A stretch of 64,000 nucleotides of DNA. It comes from Wurfbainia villosa. Taxonomy: Eukaryota; Streptophyta; Magnoliopsida; Zingiberales; Zingiberaceae. Shown here one piece after another: positions 32,040-43,047 of this stretch (position 1 is the stretch's first letter; every line of letters begins with the position of its first letter). Location of the stretch: assembly GCA_025175895.1 (NCBI GenBank), contig CM045998.1, forward strand, positions 18,833,153 to 18,897,152, given 5' to 3'. The notes beneath the pieces are model-generated. The model had not been told where the DNA came from, searched no databases, and saw only the letters and a program-made list of their open reading frames with translations. The position numbers and the translations under genes are program-made.

Positions 32040-32570
32040 CATTGGACTGCGGTAAAGCATATATTGTAGTGCCTGAGAAGGACTAGAGATTATATGCTAG
32101 TTTACCGGGCAGACCAATTACTCCCTGTGGGTTGCATGGATTGCGATTTCCAATCAAATAGGAATAACAGTAAGTCTACCTCAGGTTTTGTGTTTACTTT
32201 AGGAGGTGGAGCCATTGTATGGAGGAGTGCCCAGCAGAAATAAGTGGCGGACTCCACCATGGAAGCTGAGTATGAGGCAGCCTATGAGGCGGCCAAAGAA
32301 GCTGTGTGGCTCAGGAACTTCCTGATGGACTTGGATGTGATTCCTGGTTTGCCCAGAACTATCACAATTAATTGTGATAATAATGGTGCAGTTGCAAACT
32401 CGAAGGAACCACGAGCCCATAAGGCTAGTAAACACATAGAGTGCAAGTACCACCTGATACGAGAAATCGTAAAGGAGGTAGAAGTTGCTGTCGCCTAGAT
32501 TGCATCAGAGGATGACCTGGTTGACCCTTTTCATTAAGGCCCTTCTGGCGAGAGCTTTGATAGGCAAGTG
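32040..32570 (+). pseudogene. Cop1 RNase H relic
   Basis: The 84-codon frame at 32244-32498 contains MADSTMEAEYEAAYEAAKEAVW and INCDNNGAVANSKEP, the copia RNase H signatures with catalytic E and D positions. Stops follow in the terminal segment (DDLVDPFH then a stop). Confidence 0.8.
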
Positions 32571-32622
32571 GAGGGAAGGGGAATCAGATGTATGGCAGTA
32601 TGATGACAGCATAGTCTTTTAG

Positions 32623-32636
32623 TATAAGTGGGAGAT
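32623..32636 (+). other. Cop1 polypurine tract
   Basis: TATAAGTGGGAGAT directly precedes the 3' LTR at 32637. Confidence 0.8.
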
Positions 32637-33559
32637 TGTTGGGATGTATATTGAAAGCCTAGCTCTTTTGTATGAACATCTTTATTTTAAAATAAGAATC
32701 ACATGATCATTGTTTGCATGTTATATTTATATGTGTGCATATTGTCTAATATTTTACATTGTAGATAACATGGTGCCTGAGTGCGGCACAGAAGATCATG
32801 TTATCAGTCCCTTGTAGAATATAAGTAGAGGCTCACAACCAAGATGGTTTTGGACAAACCATTGGCATGGTTGTAGTGTAGCTTGGTATTATTTTATCTT
32901 GAACATAGAGTTACACTAGTACACTTAGGTGTATTGAGCAGGACCGACATAGAGGTGATTCAATTTATTGCTGACTGCATAATTGAATCGGACCTCGGAT
33001 ATTATGTTGTACATGCTCTTAATCCCGATATAATAACGGGCACATGTACTTAATATTTATTTCTTTGATTTACGGAGGTGAGATTTCTATGGATTAAATC
33101 AATATGCCCGGTAAGTTGGGAAATGATATTATTTACATGGTGTGCCGTTGATTATAGGAGGAATCCGTGTCCTATGTATTAGGTTGATGATGTCCCCTTG
33201 AGGAGCTCATAAGGTTCATCATGTAAACCTGCGAGTTGACTTAGTCAACATGATGATAAGGTTGAGTGGTACTACTCGAGGAGTTAGATGTTAATTAATT
33301 GATGGTCAGTAAATCAATTAATTGACGGACATTCGATATCTTAAACACAGGGAGATGGATGTACAAATAATATATGGAGCCCATATTAATTTATGGGGGT
33401 TGGTGAGGTAGTTCGATGATGATCCTCTAGTGGAATGGAACATCATTGATGGATCAAGTTTGTGTGGTTCCGATCCATCGGGTGGCCAAGACCCAACTCC
33501 TCCTCATGGTCCCTATCGTAGCCTAATATAAACCTCATGAAGTCTAGATCAAATAATGG

Positions 33560-33792
33560 AAAACAAATCTCTAGATCCGACGGTTGGGATTAAATTCCTA
33601 GAACCGACGGTGGAGATTAAATCTCTAGATCTGACGGTTGGGATTAAATTCCTAGAACCAACGGTAGAGATTAAATCTCTAGATCCGACGGTTGGGATTA
33701 AAACCCTAGAACCGACGGTTGAGATTAAATCTCTAGATCCGACGATTGAGATTAAAACCCTAGAACCGACGGTGGAGATTAAACCAAGGCCT
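33560..33792 (+). repeat. 27-bp minisatellite in Cop1 3' LTR
   Basis: Same eight-unit array as in the 5' LTR, with a few substitutions. The 81-codon frame (33556-33801) is again open. Confidence 0.85.
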
Positions 33793-33804
33793 AAACCCTA
33801 ACTC

Positions 33805-33811
33805 TATAAAA
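33805..33811 (+). promoter_or_regulatory. TATA box of Cop1 3' LTR
   Basis: TATAAAA in the same context as 26884-26890. Confidence 0.65.
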
Positions 33812-35157
33812 GGGTGGCTATGGGTTGGGCGGCAACAAGTTTTAGAGGTTGGATGATGGATGCTAAGGAGATTAGGGTTTAGCCTCCAATTGCTTGGGCG
33901 GCAAGCAACCCTAGGAGAAAACCCTAATTAGGGTTTGGCTCTTTTGGGTTGGGCGGCCAAGGTGAGGAAGAAGAGTGGGCGGCAACCTATGGAGGAGCTT
34001 GTCTTCTTCCATGGAGGTGGCTAGCTCCTAGATCTCTTCTCTCCACCATGCTTGGGCGGCAAGGAACCCTATGGAGGAAACCCTAATTTGATTAGGGTTT
34101 TGGCTCCTTTGCATGGGCGGCCATGGATGGGAATGAAGGTTGGGCGGCCACTTGTGGAGGAGTTTGTCTTCTTCCTTGGAGGTGGCTAGCTCCTAGATAT
34201 CTTCTCTCCACCATGGTTGGGCGGCAAGAAAGCCTAAGGAGAAACCCTAATTAGGGTTTCCTCCTTAGGTTGGGCGGCAACTATAGGAGAGGAGGTCTTC
34301 TTCTTCCTAGGGTGTGGCCGACTCCTTCCTCTATTCCCTCCACCGTGGTCGGGGCCCAACATATTCCTTTTCTCCTATTCACTCCATCTTGGCTGGCGGC
34401 ACCAAAACTAGGGTTTTTCCCTAGTTCGGTTCCTTGGTTGTTTCCATATTATTCTCTCTATTCTTAGGGCCGGCGGCATCAACCCTTTGTGGATTGGTGG
34501 TTGGCTCAAGCAAGAAGGGAAAGAGAGTTCTTCATTCTTTGGATTGAAGAAGATCTAGGAAGCTTCAACTTGTGGAGGATCTTCGCCCACACGAAGTCTA
34601 CAAGGAGGTTAGGACATACGATAGAAGATCAAGAGATATAAAAGTTTCACAACTTTTATTATTGTTCTTTTCATGTTCTTATTTGATATGCTAGCTTATG
34701 TTCATTATGTTAGTATATGTTGATTATACTAGTTTGCATTTGCATGTATTTGTATAATCATGGACCCCGATAAGAAACACAAAAACCGGCGATCCGTCCG
34801 TCGTCTCTTCCGCGGCTAACCGACTAGAAGAGTTGTGTTGCTTGAACAAATAGTTTGTTCAAGCGATCGCTCAAGTCGTTAGCACGACGACGAATTGGTT
34901 GTGCTTAGGAAACTCATCCCATCCGGATTAGTTTTCATTAGTGAAAATTTTAATCCGGGGACATGGGAGCCTATGAGCATTCTGAGAAATAGCACGATTG
35001 CCAATAGTAACAACCTTACCGGTCCTTATACAAATTAAGAACAGAAATATAATAATAATATCGACAATTAATTAGAAGATGGCGCACGGTTGGAGTAGCG
35101 TTTTAGAGAGCACGAGCACTTGAGAGATTCTTGAATTTGGGTTTGAGTCCTCCCCTC

Positions 35158-35166
35158 TTTTTATAG
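35158..35166 (-). promoter_or_regulatory. TATA box of TG3 LTR
   Basis: The minus strand reads CTATAAAAA, about 140 bp downstream of the palindrome cluster in the transcribed direction. Confidence 0.65.
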
Positions 35167-35304
35167 ATTTGCGCCTTGGAATTTGTCCCGATCTAGATCA
35201 AAAACTCGTGGATCTTATCTTGAGGTGGAGGCTTATCTTATCCTGAGGTTGTGGCATCAATCTCTATCTCTTTGACCTTGTGCACTAGGCTGATACGTCG
35301 ACAT

Positions 35305-35372
35305 CAGTCGACTGATACTCTTAGCAGTCGACTGATGATAATCAGTCGACCGATGACATCTCCAGTCGACTG
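35305..35372 (-). promoter_or_regulatory. CAGTCGACTG palindrome cluster of TG3
   Basis: Intact palindromes at 35305-35314 and 35363-35372, with another intact copy and a near copy between them, upstream of the TATA box in the same relative place as in TG1, TG2, TG4 and TG5. Confidence 0.65.
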
Positions 35373-35810
35373 CTATACTTGAGAATTCCTGCAACACAAG
35401 GTTAGCACAATAGATGCATAATGTCATGCAGTGTGACAGTCCTTTGACTATCTGAACTCGACTTCGGCATTCCTCCGGAAGCCTTTGTCGGATCGATGCC
35501 TAGGATTGTCCTCTAATCGAGGACGTGTCCTTACCACAACTCCACACCCAGAGCTTACCTTTTGTCCTCCTGACCTATCGCTTAGCTTTCGGTCACCACC
35601 GAGGTTCCTCGACTCTCCGAGGTTCTCCTAGTGTCACCCGACCACCACGGTTTCTCAACTCAAGATTCTCCAGGTGTCTCTCGACCTTTGGCTTAGCTTA
35701 AACACTTCCTGCACACTTAACATATCACATAAGATAACAAAATAACTTAACTTTGAATCTTTGCCATCATCAAAACTAAGGTTTGATTATCTAGTGCCCC
35801 TGCACCAACA

Positions 35811-36643
35811 ATCTCCCCCTTTTTGATCTATAGCAAACCAATTCAAAGTTAAGAGAAAATAAGCAGTAAGCATTAAACAATCATTTTTCAAAACCTCCCC
35901 CTTAAGGGTACCTCCCCCTTAACCCTAGGTGAGTTTTGAAAAACAATTACGTTTTGGAAAATAAAAGAAAGTAACCTCTTAACTTTATCCTCTCTCCCCC
36001 TTTTACATATATCAAAAATAACTTTATAAGGGGTGCATTGTTAAGGTTGCCAAGAAATAGAATTTTTCAACTCCCTTTAATACTTAAGAGTTTAAGTTTC
36101 TAGATCCTGAACCAACAATGTATATCCTAGGTTAGGATGTGACCCCCTAACCTTTAACATTGTTATAAAATTTTGAGAAAGATTTTTTTAAAAAAAAATA
36201 TTTTAAAGGTTCATGTCTATTAGGTTTTATGCCAAACTAGAGGTAGCTAGATACTAAGTTTGTCCAACTTAAGTCTTCTCTCCCCTTTTGTCTGACAAAC
36301 TCTTAGGACATCCTTGTTGGCCACAAGGAAGGCTCACCTAAGTGTCTAGAAGGTCTAGGTGTCTAAAGTTGACCTAAGGATTTAGACGTTCAGTATTGGT
36401 CAACTAACCATCATTTTAAGAAGCATAGTTGTTTTGAAAACTACGTATAACTACACACAACAATCATGGCAACCAATAAAAATAGTTTTAAGAATCTATT
36501 TATGTGTATATAAATTTTGAAATCATTTCCAAAACTATTTTTAATTTGTTGTCCTTATCATCTCACCCATTCTACATGATCAAACAAGTTATCCTTATAG
36601 GTATTGTGAGATGAATTTAATTTAATGCCTTAGAAATTAATTA
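35811..36643 (-). mobile_element. TG3 internal noncoding region, truncated by Gyp4
   Basis: Starts with the polypurine tract and contains further CTCCCCCTTA-type blocks. AT-rich, no reading frame. It resembles the 3' noncoding block of TG1, TG4 and TG5 in layout but not closely in sequence. It is cut at 36644 by the Gyp4 LTR; any gag gene would lie outside the window. Confidence 0.6.
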
Positions 36644-36952
36644 TGTCACGCCCCGAGAGGGGTACATGTCCGACGAAAATTGGACAGCACCTTCCTTGTA
36701 CTACGGACAATTGAAACCGGTATACAAGGCCTACACAAGCCACTATACATTGGCCAACACAGACGGAACATCAAACACCACAATACATATAACATAAGGC
36801 CTTAGGCCAACATCCAAAGTAACTAAAAATGTCTAGACTTACCCTTTCTGCCATCTTAGCAGGAATACGCAATCACACATACAACCAAAAAATATATCCA
36901 ACAAAAGTCCATAAATACATATCAAGTACCGACAAAACAACCACAAGTATAA
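36644..36952 (-). mobile_element. Gyp4: gypsy 3' LTR, left part
   Basis: Begins TGTCACGCCCCGAGAGG (left flank AATTA). Interrupted after 309 bp by Cop2 and resumes at 57187. The combined LTR is about 3.14 kb. Confidence 0.8.
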
Positions 36953-38696
36953 TGCTAGGTTTTCCGAGCCGCAAAAACCGCTTTTTGCATTGCGGAAACC
37001 TCGGAAGCCCCGGCCACAGATCAGTGCGAAGATGTATTAAAACTAAAACATGTATGTGCTTATATAAAACCCTAGATCTACCTTAGATCTATATGATAAG
37101 GACGTTACCCTCGATGCGACGCCCTTCGCAAATCCCGATCGTCCAAATGGTTCGTCGGAACTCAAGAGCGTCAAGTGTACACTCCTCTATTGGTATCCAC
37201 ATAAGCAAAAGGTGGAGAAAAGCAATCTTGAGTGTGCTAGCACTCCTTAGATGCTCGGCAAGATGAGGAAGGAGAGAGGGAGAGCTTGAGGGAAGTTGAT
37301 CTAAGGAAGAAGATGAAGTTGTGTGTAACTCACCCAAATGAATTCAACCATCAAAACTCCTAAAGTGGTCGGCCACTTCAAGGCTTGGGAGGTTACATGC
37401 ATGCATGTAACTCCCATGGCTCTTGGTCTCCCTCATGAGGTGGCACCACATGATAAGTCAATGATGATGTGGAGCATCATCATTGGCCGGCCATGCCAAG
37501 TCATCATCATGACATGGCATTTGGTCAAGTCAAACTTGACCTTTCATCTTCCCTCTCAAGTCAAGTCAAACTTGACCTCTAATCTCCCATGGTTGATCAA
37601 ATCTAACCACTTGACTCAAGTGAATTTGATTTAATGAATCTCTATTCATTAATTTAAATTGACTTAATGAATTACATCTAAATTAGACTCATTCAACACT
37701 TGAATCAACTTGAGTCTAACTCAATTAGTCTAATTTGGATTACTCTTAATCCAATTTGGTTCATCCCATGAACCTAATCCTCATGGTTCATCATATGAAC
37801 CTAATCTTCATCTAATTGCCCTTATGTGTGTGACCCTATAGGTTCTTGTAACGTTGGCAATGTCCCTAAACCGATTTAGGAACATAAGCAATGAGCGGTA
37901 TCTAGCAACACATCATTGCTACCCAAGTTACAAGAATGTTGAGCTCCAACATCACCTTTGTGACTACTAATTGTGACTCTCATAATATGTGACAATGTCC
38001 CTCTATCCTTGACATCTAGATTGACCAATCGAGGTATAGATCGTGTCATCCTCGGTACAATCTATATCTTGAACTCCAAGTAGACTCACTCTAATCAAAT
38101 GAGCTCAATATCTCATATTAACTCATTTGGGCATGGCCATGCACTTCGTGGTCTCACTCTATCAAGAATATCGATGTCACCCCCGTTATATAGGAGGGAT
38201 AGATCTCATCTACATCACTCACATCCCTCCGCATAATTTGTTACATACCCAATAATTGCCTTTATAGTCCACCCATTTACGGGTGACGTTAGACGAAGCC
38301 AATGTATGCAACTCCTTATGTAGGGAACCATGGTGACTTCAGGTCTAAGGACTAATAGTCATACTAATAGCCACATGAGAAAGTATATGACACTCATATA
38401 ACAATCCATGATACTTTTTCATGGCGGGTCATTCAGTATACATTCTCCAATGCATACCCATGTGTCTACTTGATATCTCATATCCATGACTTGTGAGATC
38501 AAGTCATCGTGTTGACCTACATGCTAGTCTCTACGCATTAACATTGTCCTTGAATGTTAATACTCGACTAGGAATGATTAAGAATAGTATTCTCTATATC
38601 ATCTCATTATCGATTCAACCAATCGATTGATATAGATAAGAACCTACTACTCAAGGACATTATTATATTTAGTTATTTGGCACCAATACAAGTAAA
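36953..38696 (-). repeat. Cop2 3' LTR, left part
   Basis: Begins TGCTAGGTTTTCCGAG. The first 390 bp differ from the 5' LTR at about 21 positions by eye. It contains an 18-bp palindrome TTACATGCATGCATGTAA (37393-37410). It is interrupted by TG4 at 38697. Confidence 0.92.
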
Positions 38697-39867
38697 TGTA
38701 GGATGATCGATATGGCCGGCTAGAGGGGGGTGAATAGCCCTAGTACGTTGGACGTCGTAAATTGCTCGTCTACAAAAACGTTAGCGCAAGCGGAAGCAAT
38801 AAACTAAGACAAGCAATAAATGAACAAGCAATACAAACACCGAGATATAACGTGGTTCACGGCTATGCCGCTAATCCACGGTCCGATTCGTCCACGGTGA
38901 ATCACTCCGCCAAAAACCAATCACTATCGGTCTCTCCTTTGCACAAAGCTAGGTAGAGGTAACCTTTACAACCAAGATCACTCTTCTTACAATAGGATTG
39001 AAGTAAAGACAAGTAAGAAGAGTTTAGAGCTTGTGGGGCACTAGGAAGATCGTTTGGAGTATGAGCATTAGCCTCTCAAAGGCTCACACCCTCTCTTTTT
39101 ATAGAGAGGGCTAACTCTTCCCGCGCCATATCACGATCACGCCTTGGCAATGAGTTACTACAACGGCCTCCGAACACGCCGATCCCGACCGCAGTCCAAC
39201 GAACTCTGGCGCCGATCGATGGACCTCATCGATCCGATCACGCTCTCGTAGTCGACGCCTACGGCTACGAACGGCTTCGCGGGTCAACCTTATCTACTCC
39301 GATCGCCGCTAGCCGACCGATCGGTCTTGGCGGGCCGATCGCCCACGATGGGCGCGATCACGCTACAATCCGGGCCAATGATACCGCCGAACTCACTCGA
39401 TTAGAGCGCCGACCGCCATGACATGGCAATGATCGCGTGCGAAAAACCCATCCGACACTTGGCCAAATGGCCAAGTTTCACCTAAGAGCTACCCTTCCCG
39501 GGTTACAATCGCTCACTCTCATTTCTGAGTCCTCGCTCGTTCTCTTCGTTCTCGCCACGCCCCTCGGCAGATCAGCGACGGCCTGCAATGCTCCTTCGCG
39601 TCTCTTGCCTCGAAGTCTACTTCCTCCGGCTTCACTCCAAGCTTCTCGTCCGGCGGTCCCTCGGATGCTCCAAGCGCACGGCTTCCGCAAAGCTATCCTT
39701 CACCGACTCAAGGCACGAGTCATGAGATGTGAAACTCACCACGGCTCCATGTGCGAATTACTAAGTCCTGCACGACTTCAACGCACATATCACATCAACA
39801 TATCAAACTAACTTAAACCCTTTGCCACACCATCAAAACCATATCACGGCAAGAGATTGCCCTAACA
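38697..39867 (-). repeat. TG4 3' LTR
   Basis: 1,171 bp. Stem-loop CGTGG/CCACG at 38851-38855 with 38876-38880, with CGGC-tat-GCCG inside. TATA box at 39096-39104. All CAGTCGACTG sites between 39120 and 39450 are altered to GATCG-type strings. Confidence 0.92.
39096..39104 (-). promoter_or_regulatory. TATA box of TG4 3' LTR
   Basis: The minus strand reads CTATAAAAA. Confidence 0.7.
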
Positions 39868-41231
39868 ATCTCCCCCTTTTTGATGTGTGGCAATCCGTTT
39901 AAGTTAGGTAAAAACATTTGATATAAATTCTAAGGTAAGAAAGCATGTAAAGATAAGCATGATATAACAACATGCAATTCCCCCTTAATCCATGAAATTC
40001 TCTATGCAAATTTTCTCCCCCTATCATATATTTCTCCCCCTACAATATATTTCTCCCCCTAAACTGATTAACTTAAACATACTTATTTCTCCCCCTTTGA
40101 CACCATCAAAAAGATTAACACTAAGTTATAAGCTCATGGCATCAAGTATAATGGAGGGAAAAATATGTCAAGTTGATTTAAAAATTGGGTACCATTTGTT
40201 GATGGCATCAAGTATATTTCTACCACTTGTTGGAGGTTTACAAACTGAAATCGGCCTTCAATATTCTGATTTACAGGCCACGATCATTGCTATCGATATG
40301 GCAATGGCACAAATGAATCCATATTTCTGATTTTCTGGACGAATTTCAGAAATGCATTATAAATTCCAAAAAATTTGAAAAATCATGAAATTTGGGGAAA
40401 ATATTTCTTTTAAGTATATCTATCAATGAAAAATAGTTTTTCATGAAAACTCATTATATTTTCTTGTTTTTGCCAAAAATCCAAAAGTTCTAAAAACCAC
40501 TAGGTTTTTGATCATTCTAGTATCAAGTTAGCTACCTAGTTTTGCATCCAATTGTTTCAAAACATGAATACATGTATTTTAGGGTAAGAAATTGTTTTGA
40601 AAACATATGAAATATCCAACCATGATCTTTGGGCAATATGTCTATGAATTAAACATAAGCCTTCCCCATGATTGGTCTATTATTGCTATGTTGATACTTT
40701 AAATGACCATCTAAATGCCATAGGCATTAGTGGACATTTGTATCATCCTAATATCTCACCCATGCTAAGTTTGCAATCAAGTTAGCCTATCGTGAGTGTG
40801 AGATATATCCTAGGGGGTATTTGTATATACTTAACCAATATATTCATGCAATTTTATCATGGTTAAGTATCAACCTAACATCCTACATGATCATAATGAC
40901 ATATATGAATGAGTTCTACATTATGATCATGAAATACATGTTTTCATCAATTTATAACCATGCATTAGGTAATATGTGATGATAATAAACAAATTATCAC
41001 CTAAAGCATGACTTAACCCTATTTCTCATGATAACATGCCAAATATCAAAATCATAAATCATGATTTAATACATACATAGGAATTACATCAATCATGATT
41101 TAAGCATTATTACCTATTTATGGGCACGTTATCATCACCCAACACTATCTAAAAAATGTTGTCCCGTCATCCTAAGTCAACCAAAATATGATATAGGTCA
41201 AGTTCATATGGTTGACTACCCTAGGGGTTTT
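39868..41231 (-). other. TG4 polypurine tract and conserved 3' noncoding block
   Basis: The tract ATCTCCCCCTTTTTGAT (39868-39884) adjoins the LTR. Four or more further TTTCTCCCCCT blocks follow by 40100. The remainder matches the TG1 and TG5 noncoding blocks. Where TG1 has two CAGTCGACTG sites, TG4 has GATCATTG and CAATGG. Confidence 0.65.
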
Positions 41232-42983
41232 CTAACCCTTAAGGATGGATTTTGGAACCCAAAATAGATTCTTTCCTATTGGGTTCACTAAATATTCCTT
41301 GGGGATCCATTTCCTAGCAATTACTTTCTTTTTATCTTGTCCCCTAGCTATTAGGCATTTATAGGCCTTCTCATTTTTCTTCTCTTTGTATCCTAGGCCT
41401 TTCTTGTTGAAACTAGCTCTTTGGCTTCCTAAGATCATATTTAAGGTGTTGGAGCCAATAGTGAATTTCTCTAGGGCTTTGGTTAAATAATCTACCTTTT
41501 CCCTTAAGGCCCTATTTTCATTCATACATGCATCACTAACATCTAATGGCACATAATCATGTGAGCATGCATCATCTAAGCTAGAAGAAATATTTTCATT
41601 TTCATTTAAGCATGCTTTTTCTAATTTTTGTTCTAGGTCCTTAATTTGTTCAAGCATGCATTTATTTTTCTTCTTTGCCCTAAATAAATCCTTAGTTAAA
41701 CTAGAAATCATAGAGACTATTTTATTAGGTGAGAGGTTGGTTACCATAGTTTCCATGTCCTCTTCTTCTTCGGATGATGAGGATGTGGAAGATGATGTGG
41801 AGGAGGCTCCCCCTTCACTTGAGCTCTCTCCTCTTGAGCTTGATTCTTCATTTTCGGATGAAGAGCAATCCAAGTCATCAAAGGCCATCAAGGCCAAATT
41901 GGTGACAAAGGCATTCTCCTCATCCGATGATGAGGAGGAGGATGAGGATGGATCATCCCAAGTCCTTGCCTTGAGAGCCTTAGCCTTTCCCTTCTCCTTT
42001 GTTTTCTTCTCCTCTTCCTTTCTCTTGCTCCCCTTCTTCTTCTTCCTCTTCTCTTCTTTCTTTTTCTTCTCTTCTTTGCTTTTGTTTAGGAGGGGACAAT
42101 TGTCCCTTATGTGTCCCTCTCCTTGGCAGTTATAGCATGTGACCTTCCCCCTTGGTCTTCTATTCCTATCATTAGATTTATCAAATCTAAAATTCTTAAA
42201 TGCACGTCTTACCCTCCTTACCATATAGGCTTCTTCGGTGCTATCCATGGAGGAGGAGGAGGACGCTTCGTCATCGGAGGAGGAGGGGATTTCCATCTTC
42301 TTCTTCCCCTTACTTGCCAATAATGCTACTCCTCTTGAGGGTTGAATTTTAGGCTCCTCTTGTATTCCCTCAAGCCTAGTTTCGTGGAGCTCCATTGTTG
42401 AGAAAAATTCCTCCAAGGTGCTCACTTCTAGGTTCTTGGAGATATAAAATGAGTCCACCATGGAGCTCCATTTTGAGGACCGGGGAAAGGCATCTATGAC
42501 CTTCATTACCATATCCCGGTTTGATAGCTTCTCACCTACACTTGTTAGTCCATTTAAAATTTCTTTGAATCTAGAATGCAAAGAAATTACCTTTTCTCCC
42601 TTTTCTAATTTGATGTTGGATAGTTGGGAGCGGAGGAGATCTCTCCTTGCTAGCTTTGCCTCGGATGTGCCTTCATGAAGCTCAATTAGCTTCTCCCACA
42701 TCTCCTTGGCGCTTAGGCATTCTCCTATTCGGTTGATTTCTTGTTGGGGGAGCACATTGAAGAGATGATGTTTGGCTTTTGAATTTGCAAGGTGCTCTTC
42801 CCTTTGCCTTTTGGTCCATCTTGATTTTTCGATTGGTTTCCCCTCTTCATCCCTAGGCAAAACGAAACCGGATTCCATTGTAATCATTATATCAAAATCC
42901 GTTTCGAAAAATACCTCCATTCGCTTCTTCCACCAAGCGAATTCTCCTTCAAACTTCGGAACATGGATGTTGGAGCCGGCCAT
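41232..42983 (-). CDS. gag: TG4 Gag polyprotein, intact (583 aa)
   Basis: Start taken at the ATG 42983 (MAGSNIHVPK), conserved in TG5. The frame is open further upstream through the primer-binding site but has no better ATG. Residues 1-210 are the copia-type Gag region (WWKKRMEVFF, then LFNVLPQQEI and KLARRDLLRSQLSNIKL). A CCHC zinc knuckle lies at 283-296 (CX2CX4HX4C), followed by a lysine-rich stretch (about 300-360), acidic serine runs (about 365-440), a coiled-coil-like segment and a conserved end (KWIPKEYLVNPIGKNLFWVPKSILKG region). It would assemble the particle and package RNA in the cytoplasm. The stop comes where autonomous copia elements continue into protease. Uninterrupted length in a noncoding neighbourhood suggests recent selection or recent origin. 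Confidence 0.92.
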   Translation of the reverse strand: MAGSNIHVPKFEGEFAWWKKRMEVFFETDFDIMITMESGFVLPRDEEGKPIEKSRWTKRQREEHLANSKAKHHLFNVLPQQEINRIGECLSAKEMWEKLIELHEGTSEAKLARRDLLRSQLSNIKLEKGEKVISLHSRFKEILNGLTSVGEKLSNRDMVMKVIDAFPRSSKWSSMVDSFYISKNLEVSTLEEFFSTMELHETRLEGIQEEPKIQPSRGVALLASKGKKKMEIPSSSDDEASSSSSMDSTEEAYMVRRVRRAFKNFRFDKSNDRNRRPRGKVTCYNCQGEGHIRDNCPLLNKSKEEKKKKEEKRKKKKGSKRKEEEKKTKEKGKAKALKARTWDDPSSSSSSSSDEENAFVTNLALMAFDDLDCSSSENEESSSRGESSSEGGASSTSSSTSSSSEEEEDMETMVTNLSPNKIVSMISSLTKDLFRAKKKNKCMLEQIKDLEQKLEKACLNENENISSSLDDACSHDYVPLDVSDACMNENRALREKVDYLTKALEKFTIGSNTLNMILGSQRASFNKKGLGYKEKKNEKAYKCLIARGQDKKKVIARKWIPKEYLVNPIGKNLFWVPKSILKG

Positions 42984-43033
42984 TTTTGATGTAGGGCTTG
43001 TTGCGGCGGTTAGTCTGGTGACAAGCAACCTCG

Positions 43034-43045
43034 GCTCTGATACCA
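43034..43045 (-). other. TG4 primer-binding site
   Basis: The minus strand reads TGGTATCAGAGC, perfect for initiator-Met tRNA, two bases from the 5' LTR. Confidence 0.92.
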
Positions 43046-43047
43046 CT

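Larger units (their letters stand above)
25713..35006 (+). mobile_element. Cop1: Ty1/copia element with decayed pol
   Basis: 9,294 bp, flanked by the perfect TSD GTAAC (25708-25712 and 35007-35011). LTRs are 25713-28111 and 32637-35006 and both run TGTTGGGATGTA to GATTGCCAATA, so the terminal dinucleotides are TG and TA. A primer-binding site and a polypurine tract sit at the expected places. Coding order gag, protease, integrase, RT, RNase H identifies copia, but every domain carries stops, frameshifts or deletions. It is inserted in the TG3 LTR. Confidence 0.92.
32637..35006 (+). repeat. Cop1 3' LTR
   Basis: 2,370 bp and closely similar to the 5' LTR. By eye there are roughly 15 differences in the first 750 bp, and one deletion of about 26 bp near 34275 accounts for most of the length difference. 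It includes the minisatellite (33560-33792), TATA box (33805-33811) and telobox palindromes (33919-33936 and 34242-34259). Confidence 0.92.
35012..35810 (-). mobile_element. TG3: LTR, right part
   Basis: This completes the TG3 LTR (about 1,063 bp after removal of Cop1). It ends GCACCAACA and is followed by the polypurine tract ATCTCCCCCTTTTTGATC (35811 onward), so it is the 3' LTR of a minus-strand element. It holds a TATA box (35158-35166) and a CAGTCGACTG cluster (35305-35372). Confidence 0.8.

Noticed and set aside
42984..43046. Upstream extension of TG4 Gag by 21 residues
   Set aside because: The extension starts at a non-ATG codon and covers the primer-binding site; TG5 begins at the equivalent of MAGSN.
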